The position numbers and the translations under genes are program-made. From Ixodes scapularis (lineage: Eukaryota > Arthropoda > Arachnida > Ixodida > Ixodidae): a stretch of DNA of 64,000 bases. Location: the NCBI RefSeq assembly GCF_016920785.2, contig NW_024609951.1, positions 186,001-250,000 on the forward strand, given 5' to 3'. The notes under the pieces are model-generated. The model searched no databases, was not told where the DNA came from, and worked only from the letters and a program-made list of their open reading frames with translations. Below, piece by piece: positions 1 to 12,061 of this stretch. Each line of letters starts with the position of its first letter. The stretch's first letter is position 1.

Positions 1-545
1 GATTTGCTTGGTTCTTGGGCCAGTTGTGCTGGTAGATATAGTTGTTTTATTATCACTGGTATGTGCGTATGGAACACGTTTACCTAACCTTGTGAAGCGG
101 CTTGTATCCCTTTTAAAACGCACCATTGAACACTTTCTATTCTCACAGATTTCATCTTCCTTGTTTTAAACGCTTTGTTTTATTTATACCTGCAAAGTTA
201 GTTTTCCACACTTTCAATCGCGCAAAGTAATTAGATGTCTGCCATCATAGGCAGAGCTGTGTTAGATATGATGGAGTATTTATTATTTGTATAGTATTAA
301 TACTGGGGTCAATGGCGCGCGGCTACTAAGGCGACCAAGGCGAGAAGCGGGGGGAGGGGGGGGGGGGGTGGCGCTCGTATTGATAGACTGCGCTACCTCC
401 TTAACGAGAGTGCTCGCGACCGCCATGGTTTATTGGTATGAACGTAATCATTTGTAAAGTACCATTGGTTAAAAAATTAATGTGGCCAATGAAAGCAAAA
501 CGCAAAAGAAAGAAACGCGTTTGCATACCGCGGCGCTTTTGCTGC
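1..545. other. Non-coding, no gene recognised; G tract
   Basis: I see no supported reading frame. The only notable structure is a nearly pure G run at 349-368 with a single A at 355, in a locally CpG-rich patch. The rest is AT-rich and featureless. Confidence 0.5.
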
Positions 546-548
546 TAA

Positions 549-1920
549 AGGCCCTGTCACACTGAGCAAACACGACGGCAACAGCAACGTAACACGTTGT
601 CCAACAGTCGGGAAACTTGTTGCTACCTCCCCATGTTGTCCGACATACCTGTCACATCGTGGAAAAAGCACGACAACATGGACGACAACGTAAAATGTTA
701 CCTCGGTATGACAGCTATTGGCAACAAAAACAGCAGCAACTTGTGTTGGAAAACGTGTGTTGCCCTGATTGCTGGCTGAGCGAATTTCGGGCCGGCAACA
801 CGACAACATACAGATAGCTTCGATGGTAGAGCTAGCCCCTATCAATAACGTCTTACTCAAATCAAGGCTTGGAGAAAGTTGTTTCACAATAATTAGGGCT
901 GGCGTGCAGCAAAAATATTTTCGATTAATGATTTGCTGCGTAGTTACGGAAAGCGAATTTCGAAAGGCTCACAGTTATGGTCGTGAGCGTTCAGACTGGT
1001 TTGGAGATTAGAACTGCCGAGAGACCAGTTTGCATTACTTAGAGTGAAATAAAATGGCATGCCTACTCACCCGCTAATAAAGTATACAATAAAAATAATC
1101 CAGAAAAACAAAGATTAAAAAACCTAACCATTAAAACGACCACTATGATCATGACTGTTGATGCTTGGAACTTGGAAACAGCCGCTACCAGACAAATAAT
1201 TTGTTTTAAAAATAACCAGGACATTTTGGGGGAATGAAGTGATCATATAGCAGGCGGTAGGCAAGTAGAACGTGTTGAAACATATTTATTCCACCCATTG
1301 TTATGAAGGCCGATCGTGTCGGTGTCGCAGTTTTGAAGCACTGTCAATTCAGCTCAACACCACGCTACAAAAGACGCTTTGGGGTACTACCGGTGCGAAC
1401 TCAATTTAACAATAGAAATAGAAATTGCATGAAAAAGAAAAAAACAGACAGAAGCACTCCATACCGTGGCGTAAATCGTGAAAATATATCACCGATATCA
1501 CTTTCTTCGGTTAGGGCTATCTGCTTGTCAGCGAATAAAGAACATTTGGATACAATAAAGAAGGGAAAATGCTCCCCGTTTCAAGTTTTCTAATCACAGT
1601 CACTGGGTGATGTCGTACCGTGATAACTCCCGGCCCCTCGAACGCACTAGCACTTTGCAGAGTTACATTTCCAGCGATTCCGCGCCGCACACGAACGGAG
1701 GTAAACAATCAAGATGGCGGAGTGTTCCGTGTGTTGTCCTTGCCGTCAGAGCGGTGTGACAGCGTTTTCAGACAACAAATCTGGCAACCTGGTTGCCCAG
1801 CGGCAGCAACATGTTGCCCGACTGTTGTTGTTGCCGCGATGTGACAGGGTCACCGGCAACACGACTTCCCCGTGTTGCCAGAAAGAGTTGTCCAACTGTC
1901 GTTTCAGTGTAAAAGGGCGT
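549..1920. mobile_element. PIF/Harbinger-type MITE with CAACA-rich arms
   Basis: The left end AGGCCCTGTCACACTGAG and the reverse complement of the right end ACGCCCTTTTACACTGAA form an imperfect terminal inverted repeat. A TAA lies immediately outside each end (546-548 and 1921-1923), which matches the 3-bp TWA target duplication of PIF/Harbinger. The outer 200-300 bp on each side are arms of degenerate CAACA/TGTTG words (549-830 and 1720-1920) in opposite orientation. The middle is unrelated AT-rich DNA with no recognisable transposase, so this is non-autonomous. Short frames in the arms are by-products of the motif repetition. The superfamily is inferred from ends and TSD, supported by the related elements at 4935-5878 and 38100-38886 that keep transposase remnants. 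Confidence 0.6.
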
Positions 1921-1923
1921 TAA

Positions 1924-3388
1924 CGAACTTCGCCTGCGCATCGTCAGTTTTATTTTGCTAGTCGGCTACGCCTTCGGACGCTGCTCCAAAGACCATCTAT
2001 CAATACTCGCACCAAACGCACCCCGCAACTCGACTTGGACGTCTGCGTCACCACCCGCCGTTGAGCCTGGCAAGTTTCTTGACCTTATGTTTCACACAAA
2101 AAAGAGCTATGCTTTGCTATTTTGCAGGGGAAAAAACGATATGTGAAATAGCGAAAAGTTTATGGTGCTATGTGAAGGCGTCGATTCTTAGTTCGGGGCT
2201 GGTGACTCGGGAGACCCTATACTTTTGGTCGTGCAAATGTTTTCCCTGTTAGCGACCTTGTGCAATAGACATGGAACAGCCAAGTCCATATGAACTAACC
2301 GATTTATTTGTGAGCGAATTCTCCAGTCTCGGATAACCACAAACACACCACGGGTCATAGGCTCCTTCTTAGGTGCCTTCCGATGATGTCCGAAAAAAAA
2401 AAGACCAGTATACTTTTAGGATAATTCTGGTGAATCCCGGCAGTCCCGGTGACTACCAGTAATGTCCGGTAAATTTAGGCAAAACCGCTGACTCTCTGCG
2501 GTTTCAAGTGATTTCCGGTAAATTCCAGCTATTCTGGGAGTGCAGAGTCGCATAATCTGTTAAAATTCATATTTTGCTGGAAGTAACTTTCCAGTAAAAC
2601 ATCTTTTTCAATACCTTTACGTTGTTGGAGCCATAACATTTTTCGTAATTCAGGTAACGAAACTAAGTTATGATGCGTGTGACCGTCGGCCACAATCTTT
2701 CTTGCCCCGAGGCTTGCACCGGTGTTAGGTCTCCTTGTTAGCAGCTTAAGGCAGAAACAAAAGCGCTCTTTGGCACCCCATCATGCTGTGGTTTTGCAGG
2801 CGGAGCCGCGGCTGAGATGAAACTGCACTCTCCCCTTGCGTCGTGGAATCCAGGCCGACCATGTACTCCAGCGGCCATGATAGTCGACATGCTAAGCCCC
2901 CATCCAACGCACTTCGTGACGCCGTGAACAGCAGCAGCAGCAGCACATGAGATATGAAGCGTGTAAACGTAGGCACGGCTGTGTCGTGCTTACGCTAACT
3001 TGTGTGAATAGTTGTATAGGTCATGGGACGTCAAGTCATGGGACGTTCATCCTCCCCCAAATTTAGCGGGATAAATGGATTGGTGGCTAGGTAAGAAGAC
3101 GAGAATTTTAACGCTAAATATAGCGGGTAACTGAATTGCTGTATAGGTCGCCTGATGTCAGCCCTTACGAAAATGGCAGATCTGGGATTATATAAAACAC
3201 AAAAACAAATGTGGTTATTTAAGAAATTGGGCATATCTGGCTATATCAAGCACATAAGTTCTTATAAGGCTTATCTAGCCAGATATGCCAATTTTTTATA
3301 TATCCCTATCTGCGTCTGCCAAATAAGGTATATCTGCCTCCCATATCAGGCGAGATATGTCTCAATCAAATAAGGCAACCGTTGTAAA
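1924..3388. other. Non-coding stretch, no gene recognised
   Basis: No supported gene. It contains a short CAG trinucleotide run (2929-2945), repeated TCCGGTAAATTC-like words around 2425-2535, and AT-rich sequence with repeated GATATGCC-like words at 3215-3370. Open frames are short and have stop-rich neighbours. Confidence 0.4.
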
Positions 3389-4011
3389 CAGGGTGTTTTT
3401 TTTTTATTTTTGCAGATTTGTTTTTGAAAAAGCCGCGAAACATGCACCTATGCGGTTTGTGCAAGCGAGTTATACGCTCAGGGGGACATCATATGGGTGG
3501 CTAATCTTTGCGATAAGTTGGCCAATTATTTGAAATTCCCTAATTAACTTTTTAATTAGTGAAAATCGACATATGATTCCAACTAGAATCTTGCTGAGCG
3601 TCGTCCGAAACCCCCCAAATCAGTCATTTTCAGAAAGAATCTCAGCGCGTGAGAACCGCCAGTAGTGCACCAAATTTACTACTCTTGGAGCAGGGAGAAG
3701 GCTAGCAGTTTCGGTAAGGCGCCCGCGCAATTTATCCCTGTCTTATCTAACCCCAGCCTTGTACCTGCTTCGCGAGTGGTAACTTCAGCGCACTACTGCG
3801 CTTCAGACGCACTCAAAGTCTGTCTAAAATTACTGATTTAGGAGTTCACTAATTAAAAGGTAATTAGTGAATTTTAAATAATTAGCCGACATATCGCAAA
3901 GATTAGCTAACCACATATGCACTCCTGGCCATATTACTCGCACAAACCTCAGAAGTGTAGCCTTTACGGCTACTTTTAAAACAAATGTGCGAAAATAAAA
4001 CAAACACCCCG
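3389..4011. mobile_element. hAT-like foldback MITE (CAGGGTG ends)
   Basis: The left end reads CAGGGTGTTTTTTTTT and the right end is its reverse complement with one change (CACCCCG). The arms pair over roughly 170 bp each: for example the block around 3495-3560 (GGCTAATCTTTGCGATAAG) is found inverted at 3835-3910. About 270 bp of unpaired sequence separates the arms. CAGNG-type ends are typical of hAT elements, but I found no convincing 8-bp target duplication (GTTGTAAA on the left, TATATTGT on the right). No coding capacity. Confidence 0.6.
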
Positions 4012-4490
4012 TATATTGTTGTTTTCTACAAATAACTACCAAAAGTGACTTCTCATCTCTATAAGAAAATTACCAATTGGATATTGAGCATGTAACAACT
4101 TTTATTAATTTTTACATGAGCTGCGCTTTACGCCAGTCCTAGCGTAAACGCAGGGAAAGCAGGATTATCAACATTCGCTTAACGAATGTCGATGAAACAT
4201 TAATATTGACGAAACATGTATCCACGAGAAGGTGGCCGCGGAACGTGTTATCATGAAACCCAGAGAATAAAAAATCCGGATTCTATCTGCAGTTGTTACA
4301 TGATCTTAGAATTTCGGAGAAATTATTCTCCCGGCTGCCAGGAGATAGACATGGCCTAATTTAAGAGGTAATCTGGAAGAGTACCTTTAGTAAAACGACC
4401 AATATTTGCTCTATTTTTAGCAGGAAAAGTTAATTGGTATGTACGTCCCGTGACGCCAGGTCAGGTGACATCAGTTTTCTTGCGATATTT
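4012..4490. other. AT-rich spacer before the first foldback unit
   Basis: No gene is visible. From about 4380 the sequence leads into the arm of the first foldback unit but does not resemble the leader found in the tandem units at 9897 and 12062. Confidence 0.4.
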
Positions 4491-4934
4491 CGCGTCGTCC
4501 TAGAGGTCGTTCTAGACGTCGTCCTCTAGGCGTCGCTCTTAACGTCGTCTTAGACGTCGACCTCTAGGCGTCATCCCTAAGGTCGTTCTAGAGGACGTCT
4601 TAGAAGTTGTCGTAGACGGCGCCCTAGACGTCGTCCTCAACGTCGTCTTAGACACCGGGTGAGAGGTCGTCCGGGAGCTCGTCCGCGGCGTCGTCCTAAA
4701 CGCCGTCCATGACGTCATTCTCATCGTCGTTCTAAAAGTCGTTCTAGACTTCGTACTTTGCGTCGATATCTAGGACGTCGTCCTCGACGTTGTCCTATGC
4801 ATTAATAGATGTAGAAACATTATTCGAAAACATTCCACACGTTTGATTATCATGCCTTTCACAATCCTAGAATTAAGCTGTCTTAAGTGTCCTCCTGTCC
4901 TCGCGGAACCCTAATTTCATCTGCGGGACTATTA

Positions 4935-5878
4935 AGGCCTGTGCACACATACAGCGGAGCGCTAAGTTAGCGCTACGTGAGCGCTCCATGGAGCGCTCAT
5001 GTGGCGCTTCCTGGCGCGTGACATCGTTCTAATATAGCGCGTGATTAGCGCTTTAGTAGCGCCTTGTTAGCGCTCCAGTAGCGCCTTGTTAGCGCTCCAG
5101 TTGCGCCTTGTTAGCGCTTCAGAAGCGCCTTGTTAGCGCTTCAGAAGCGCCTTGTTAGCGCTTCTTGTACCGCGGTGCTGCGGATTAGTACGTGCACTGC
5201 GGTTGCGGTTCATGTGGTTGGCTGTGCATCAACAGTACCATGGCGGACATGTGGGACGCTGAAATAGAAACGCGACAAGTGCTCTTACACACGTAATTAG
5301 TGCCTATATTTTTGGACGCCTTAACGCCAAGAAGAGCCTTTTGTGTGCGCAAAATCTTTCGCCACCGAGATCCCGACGGTACATGGCGAACCTTGTTCCC
5401 ACGCTGAGGGACGAGAGTTCCTTCGAAAGTGATTATTTTTTTAACTGCGTGTCTTTGAAGCCAGGGTCACGCATACCGAATAGAAAGCGATGAGGTCGTA
5501 CCCAACCAATTAGTCGCTCAGAGTCCATGACTCTGGATCGCCTGCCCGACCCTTTGCTTCGAAAGCGGCTCTTTTACTTGCTGTTCTTTCAATGCCAAAG
5601 GAAAAACAACAACAAAGGAATCCCCTTGCAAGCGCTATCTCGCAGCAGCAAGCACTTCACAAGGGACGTGAGAGCGCTAACAAAGCACTTCTGTAGCGCT
5701 AACAGAGCGCTAACAAAGCGCTTCTGCACCGCTAACAGAGCGCTTCTGAAGCGCTAACAGAGCGCTACAGAAGCGCTAACCGAGCGCTACATCACGCGCT
5801 AGGAAGCGCCACATGAGCGCTCCTTCGAGCGCTCACGTAGCGCTAACTTAGCGCTCCGCTGTATGTGTGAACCGGCCT
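4935..5878. mobile_element. PIF/Harbinger element with AGCGCT subrepeat arms
   Basis: Both ends read AGGCC...TGTGYACACATACAGCGG in inverted orientation, followed by long arms of AGCGCT-containing subrepeats (about 4955-5165 and 5640-5860). The insertion can be fixed by comparison with two paralogous empty sites (around 10668 and 12828, GACTATAATG): here the host reads GACTA-TTA-[element]-TAA-TGCTTTCGC, a 3-bp TAA duplication with one substitution on the left. The interior holds a broken HARBI1-like transposase exon (5240-5455). TSD, ends and remnant all agree on PIF/Harbinger. Confidence 0.75.
5240..5455 (+). pseudogene. Decayed HARBI1-like transposase N-terminal exon
   Basis: An ATG in good context (ACCATGG, 5240) opens a frame with one in-frame TAA at 5294. 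It then reads PRRAFCVRKIFRHRDPDG (5327-5380), which resembles the RRRRxWVRPIFxxRxxxG signature near the N-terminus of PIF/Harbinger (HARBI1-type) transposases. A frameshift near 5380 continues as ANLVPTLRDESSFESDYF (from 5386), matching the family pattern YxxLVxxLRxDxxxFxxYF. The catalytic DDE part is absent. The frame match is what I see; the family assignment is by recall of the signature, not a search. The element depends on an autonomous copy elsewhere for mobility, if it moves at all. Confidence 0.55.
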
Positions 5879-6540
5879 TAATGCTTTCGCATTGCTACAA
5901 GTAGTGTTAAGTGTTCTCCCGTACTTAAATAGAGAATAACACTCTGCTTACGTTTAGGATTGTGAAAGCATTGTAGTCCCGCAGGTGAAATATTTTTGAG
6001 TAATGTTATTAGAAGTATTGATGTTAAGGACGACTTCCTGGAGGTCGACGTAAAGTACGGTGTTTAGGTCACCCTTAGGACGACGTCTTAGACGATGTCG
6101 GGACGGCGTCAAGGACAACGCAGTGGACTACCTCTCGAACAAACTAAAAGACGACGTCTAGGTCGACGTGTAGGACCAACTATATGACGACTTCTAAACG
6201 ATTTTTGAGACAACGTCTAGGACGACGTCAAGAACAGTGCCTAGAAATCGGCGTCCAGGACGACGTTTAGAACGACGCCAAGAAGACGTCTAGGATGACC
6301 TCTCAGACAAAGTTAAGAACCACCGCTAGAACGATTTCAATAACGACCCCTAGGACGACCTGAAGGGCGACGTCAAGGACGACTTCTAGAAGGACACCTA
6401 GAGGACGACATCTAGGATGAAGTCGAGAACGATGCATAAAGACGACGTCTAGGACGACCTCTAAAAAAACCTCAAGGACCACGCCTAGAGGACGACCTCA
6501 AAGTGCCGCTTCACGACGTTAGACCTCAAAGCATAACGTT

Positions 6541-6961
6541 AGGGGTTAACTAACTTTAGCCTAACATCAGCCCAGCGCATACCCGTGTCCCCCCCTCCAG
6601 CTGCGCCGAGAGCTGTTCGGCTGGCTTGTCTGCAACGATAACGCAGTTGCTATGGAGCCACATGACGCGTAGCAGACAATGGGTATCCACGTGCCGTTTC
6701 GCTGCTGCAGACGGTTACAGAAAACGCCGGCTTCTCTCTAATGGACAGGTAATGTTTTCGTATTAATAAAACGAGAACTGAAATATTTGCTCTGCATGCC
6801 GGCTTCGCCGCCTTCGGTACGTTTCATAAAAAAAAAAAAAAAACTGTTAAAGGGCAATTTAGCGCAGTTGCAAAGAATGGAGACTTACATGTGATTCAAT
6901 ATAGTAAAGAAGTACTGAACAACCCTGCGAATTCGCATTCGCGAAATGTGGAATACTATTT
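6541..6961. repeat. Tail of foldback unit U0
   Basis: This stretch aligns with the tails of the other units (9085-9490, 11300-11660, 13450-13820). Shared landmarks are GCAGACAATGGGTRYCCACG, CGTGCCGTTTCGCYGCT and GTGAAATGTGGAAT. It ends where the duplicated flank begins at 6962. No gene. Confidence 0.6.
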
Positions 6962-7390
6962 GTGCAATCCTAGCCTAAACATCAGCTAGCAGATGCCGAA
7001 ACGGAAACTTTGGTTCCGACAGGAGACATTGGTCTCGTATCGTTAGAGTCGTGTTCTCGTCACGTCAAGCAACGTGGTCTGATATTTTCACGTGATCCTC
7101 AACGCGACGGCGTTCGAGCTTAGAGCAGAACGCAAGTTTCGGCTGCTCTGCACTTCTGCCAATGCGATTTGCTACAACAGCCAACGACGTCTGCACCACT
7201 GTGGCCACGGCTTGCGCTTCTTTCCCAAAAAAGTAACTGTTCTCAAACAAGTACTTCGGAAGCTTTTGTAGAAGCTGAGGTATACTAAGCAACACAAGTA
7301 TATGCACGAGCGTGCCTATTTCCGAAGAAACAAAGGAGCAGTAGTACTGTCAACAGGGTAAAGTATTCGCTTGTCCTCAGGATATCGTGA
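6962..7390. repeat. Duplicated flank, copy 1 (pairs with 15247-15662)
   Basis: About 420 bp align, with substitutions and small indels, to 15247-15662. Landmarks in both include AAACTTTGGTT, CACGTGATCCTC followed by ACGCGACGG, CAACCAACGACG and CTTGTCCTCA. The two copies lie at opposite edges of the foldback array, so the array interior was expanded or inserted within a duplicated locus. I see no convincing coding potential in either copy. Confidence 0.65.
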
Positions 7391-8687
7391 ATGCAATAGA
7401 GCTAAGTTACAACAACCATCCCACAGCCCACGAAACTCTGTTGTGTAAGGCGCACGTGCCAAACTATCGTTCCCCCTACACGCCACAATAATATGTCACC
7501 AAAAGTATGGCGACAGCAAAGCCTTTCTCAACGCGGAAGAGAGTCATTATTGATAGATTTTCAGCTCGTGAAAGGGGGGGAACTTTTTTGGAAATAAAGC
7601 CGGCTGTGAGCGCCAGTGCGCTTCCAGGTTTTCAGCGCCGATTAGGCTATGTTTGTTTTCGCAATGCCACAAAGCATCCCGGAGTATAGCTCAACCTGTG
7701 CACTCCCAGTTGGTGACTTGGAATGTCGACGACGGTGCCCGAAATTTGACGAGTGCTGATGGCCGCGAAGGCGCCGTGTAACCAAGATCTCGGTTACACC
7801 AGAGCCGTGGTTACTCGCCACGACATTCCCAGGTGTTCCAAATTAACATCAGGCCTCCGCCGGGGCATGCGAGATGCCCTTCGTTGGTCTGGCATGTAAA
7901 CCTCCAAGTATACGTGACGCTTGATGTATTGTAAAGATTTGCGTTCACATGCCACTATAGTGTCACGCTGACCTGTCAAAGCCGAAGAGACATGCAAGGC
8001 GGCCGAGTTGAATGCTGCACAGAACGATCTCTGTGCAAGATAACACCATGTTGACACACTAAAGACGCCTCCAAGGATTGAATCGCAGGCAGCAAGAGAA
8101 AACGCCAAACTGCAAGAACGACACATCGATGCCGTGAAGACACAGTCGAGTAACAACGAGCCACCTGAAGTATTCGATGACGAGAAATGCACAGTCATAC
8201 AGCAGCATTAGGTCGAGTGGTTCAAATAAAAAAGCGCGACGTTTACACCACTACCGGTAATATGATTCCAGTTATTCAGATTAGGTAGAATAAACAAATC
8301 GAAAACATTTGCTGCACACTGAGACTACTTATTGTGTTTTGGATCATGTAAAAGTGCCACAAAGCGCTAGAATTCTAATTCACGTACGTGTGTGAGTAAC
8401 CCACTGATAGTTTTTATGAGTAAAACGAATGATCGCCGATATACATGTATGGGCACCAATAATCTCGCCTTTTCTTTTTTTTTTTCTTTTTATGTAACCC
8501 AATAATTATACTTTTGAGCACAGTTGTGGCTTACAATAAATAAGTTTCCTCACCTAATTACGTGTTTTGTATGCTTTTGAGGCGGTTATAATTGATATGC
8601 ATAAAACTACTCCAGCAGCAAAATTATGACATCAGTGTAGGTAGCATCTATCCTTCTCTTTGCGTACAATCTGGCGAATTCTGAATT
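7391..8687. other. Non-coding stretch, no gene recognised
   Basis: A poly(T)-rich run lies at 8470-8491. A 134-codon minus-strand frame at 7794-8198 overlaps another open frame on the same strand, has no recognisable domain, and I do not call it. The junction with the half unit at 8688 is abrupt. Confidence 0.4.
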
Positions 8688-9896
8688 TTCTAGGACGACC
8701 TTTGGGGGGACGTCGAGGACGACGTCTGAGACGAATTCTAGGACGACCTCTACGACGACCTAAGGGACAACGTCTGGGACGACGTCAAAAACGACGCCTA
8801 GAAAACGACGTCAGGTCAATGTTTAGAAGGACGCCTAGAGGACGACGTCTAGGACGGCCTTTTGGACAAATTTAAAAGCAACGTCAAGGACGACTTCGAG
8901 GGCGACGCCTAGGACGACCTTAAGGACGACGTCTGGGACGACTTCTAGAACAGCAGCTAGAGGACGACATCTCGAATGACCTCGAGAACGACGTATAAGG
9001 GCGACGTCTAGGACAACTGAGAGGACGTCCTCAAGGACCACACGTAGAGGACGACGTCTGAGACGACCTCCAAGTACCGCTTATTGACGTTAGTCCTTAG
9101 AGCGGAACGTTCCGCTTAACTCTAGGCCTAAAGTCAGGCCACCGCATACCCGCGTCCTCCCCACCCTTCCTCTTCCTGCTGCGGGGCCAGCTGTTAGGTT
9201 GGCTTTTTAGCACCGATAACGCAATAGTTATGGCGACACATGACAGGTGGCAGACAATGGGTGCCCACGTGCCGTTTCGCCGCTACAGACGGTTACAGGC
9301 AACGCCGGCTTCGCTCTTTTGCATGCCGTTCGGCCGCCATCGGTGCGTTTCGGAAACAAAATCAAACAAGCTCGTTCAAGCGCAACTACGCTCAATTCCA
9401 AAAATTGTAGGCTTATATATGATATTCAATTTCCCAAAGGGATACTAACGAGCGGTACGTCTTCGAATTTGTGAAATGTGGAATTTAACGACAAAATTGT
9501 CAAGGTGCAGGCGACGTGGTTTATCTTCATCATGATGTTAAAATCGTAAAACTGGGAAGAAAACTTGAAAGAAAAAGTGTAAGGGGACACAGAAGAAAGA
9601 GGAGGGGACAAACGTGTCAAACTCAGTTAACAAATCTTATTCCGCCCACAGCTTTTATAGCCACCTCCAAAGGTCACCGCCAACATAGACCGATATGATC
9701 TCCCTTTCCATAAAAACCTCCTATACCCGGAGAGTTCACTACTGTAATATGTTAGGACGTTCTGGACAAAAGACAAGGAGCAAACGTCCAAAACCAAAAC
9801 TAGAACGGTACGCTTCATGAAATGATCTTTTGAAAAAAAAAAATATATATATATGTAAAATATAGTACGAACAAAACACCGACACAAATATATATG
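8688..9896. repeat. Half foldback unit (right arm plus tail)
   Basis: Only the right arm (ACGACGTCTAGGACG words, 8688-9080) and the tail (9081-9896) are present; the left arm and centre are missing. The tail aligns with those of U1 and U2, including AAACTGGGAAGAAAA, AAACGTGTCAAACTCAG and TTAGGACGTTCTGGA, and ends in a short AT microsatellite (9835-9856) before the next unit. Confidence 0.65.
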
Positions 9897-12061
9897 AAGG
9901 GTGTTTTTTTCACTGCACCAAACTATAAAAAAAAAGGGAACGTGAGATAGAGCAATATGAGCCCTAGGGATGTGTTAGCGGCAATGTCGGCCTCTAGAAG
10001 AAAGGTGAAATTAGGTAATTAGTTAGGCAATTAAGTAAAATGTTTTAACTAACGTTTTGATTTTTTACTGGAGGGCACATATTGTATTTAGAGGACTGAA
10101 GATCTACCAGAGTATGGTCTAGCTATGCCGCAAGATTGGGATAAAAAATTCTACAGGGTCGGAGAAATGTCACTTTGGTAAATGGCGTCAAGCCCACACT
10201 AAACAGAAAAGGACGCCGGTAAAGTTTTCGCTCAGCCCTTCTGGGCATGCGATTCGTCATTATCGCGGACGGCTCGCCTAAGTCGTCCTCTAGGCGTCGT
10301 CCTTAAGGAAGTTCTAGAGGATGTCCTAGAAGTTTTCCTAGACCTCGCCCTCGACGTCGTCCTAGACGAAGTCGTTAACATCGTCCTAAACATCGCCCAA
10401 GAGGTCGTCCGACAGGTCGTCCTCGGCGTCGTCGTAAAAGCCGTCCATGACTCTTTCTCGACGTCGTTTTAGACGTCGTCCTAGACTTCGTGCTTTGCGT
10501 CGAGATCTAGGACATCGTCCTCGACATCATCCTATAAGTTAATACTTTTAGAAACATTATTCGAACGCATTCCACATGTTGGAGTATCATGCCTTTTGCA
10601 TTCCTAGAGTTAAGAAGTCTTAAGTGTCCTCCTGTCCTCGCGGAACCATAATTTCACCTGCGGGACTATAATGCTTTCGCATTTCTACAAGTAGTCTTAA
10701 GTGTCCTCCGTACTTAAATAGAGAATAACACTCTGCTTAAGTGTAGGAATGCGAAAGCATTATAGTCCCGCGGGTGAAATTTTTTCGAGCATTGGTTTTA
10801 CAAGTATTAATGTTAAGGACGACTTCCTAGAGGTCGACGTGAAGTACGGGGCTTAGGACTTCCTCTGGGACGACGTCTTGCACTATGTCGAAACGGCGTC
10901 AATGACAACGCCAAGGACGACATCTCGAACTAACTAAAAGACGACGGCTACGTCTACGTGTAGGACCAGCTATATGACTTCTAGATGACATTGAAGACAA
11001 CGTCTAGGACGACGTCAAGAACGGTGCGTAGAAAACGACGTCTAGGATGACGTTTAGAACGACGCCAAAAGGAAGACGTCTAGGGCGGCCTCTCAGACAA
11101 AGTTAAGAACAACCGCGAGGACGATTTCAATAACGACCTCTAGGTCGACCTGAATTACGACGTCTAGGACGACTTCTAAACACCTAAAGAACGACATCTA
11201 GGGTGACGTCGAGAACGACGCCTAAAGACGACATCTAGGACGACCACTAGGACGACCTCAAGGACCACGCCTAGAGGACAGCCTCAAAGTACCGTTTCAC
11301 GACATTAGACCTCGAAACATAACGTCAGGGGTTTAACTTTAGCCTAAGGTCAGCCCACCGGATACCCGTGTCTCCGCCTCCTGCATCGGCTGGCTTTTTA
11401 GCAACAATGACGCAGTTGCTATGAAGCCACCTGACGCGTAGCAGACAATAGGTATCCACGTGCCGGTTCGCTGCTACAGCGCCTGGTTCGCTCTTTTGCA
11501 TGCAGGTTCGGCCGCCTTCGGTGCGTTTCAGAAAAAAATCAAACAAGCCCGTTCCAAGCGCAACTACGCTCAATTCCAAAAGTTGTAGGCTTATATATGA
11601 TATTCAATTTCCCAAAGGGATACTAACGAGCGGTACGTCTTCGAATTTGTGAAATGTGGAATTTAAAGACAAAATTGTCAAGGTGCAGGCGAGGTGGTTT
11701 ATGTTCATCATGATGTTAAAATCGTAAAACTGGGAAGAAAATTTGAAAGAAAAAGTTTAAGAGGACACAGAAGAAAGAGGAGAGGACAAACGTGTCAAAC
11801 TCAGTTAACAATCTTATTCCGCCCACAGCTTTTATAGCCACCTCCAAAGGTCACCGCCAACACACACCGATAGGCATTTCCCTTTCCATAAAAACCTCCT
11901 ATACCCCAAGAGTCACTATTGTAATAAGTTAGGACGTTCTGGAGAAAAGACTAAACGCGCAGAACCGAATGTAGAACCGCACGCTTCATAAATTGAGCTC
12001 TTAAAGAAATATATATATATGGAAAAGATATTATGAAGAAAACACGAACAAAATATATATG
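9897..12061. repeat. Foldback tandem unit U1 (2165 bp)
   Basis: It begins AAGGGTGTTTTTTT (a mutated CAGGGTG), runs through a leader shared with the element at 14221, then the left arm (about 10285-10545), a central hairpin (10650-10789; the 39-bp stem includes GACTATAATGCTTTCGC), the right arm (10800-11300) and the tail (11301-12061). The next unit starts 2165 bp downstream. No coding sequence; frames in the arms follow the repeated motif. Confidence 0.75.

Larger units (their letters stand above)
4491..6540. repeat. Giant foldback unit U0 (ACGTCTAGGACG arms)
   Basis: The left arm (4491-4800) is an imperfect array of GTCGTCCTAGAC-type words; the right arm (6001-6540) is the same motif in reverse complement (GTCTAGGACGAC). 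The centre is a hairpin stem found intact in the paralogous units at 10635-10790 and 12800-12945; here the stem is split by the 944-bp element at 4935-5878. Arginine/threonine/serine-rich frames read through the arms are artefacts of the motif. The origin of such foldback elements is unclear from the sequence. Confidence 0.75.

Noticed and set aside
2746..2976. 76-codon minus-strand frame with a hydrophobic start
   Set aside because: Ends in a CAG repeat region, no domain, no promoter or splice support.
4932..5881. TTAA flanks suggesting piggyBac or Kolobok
   Set aside because: The paralogous empty sites read TATAATG, not TTAA, which fits a mutated 3-bp TAA duplication; the HARBI1-like remnant agrees.
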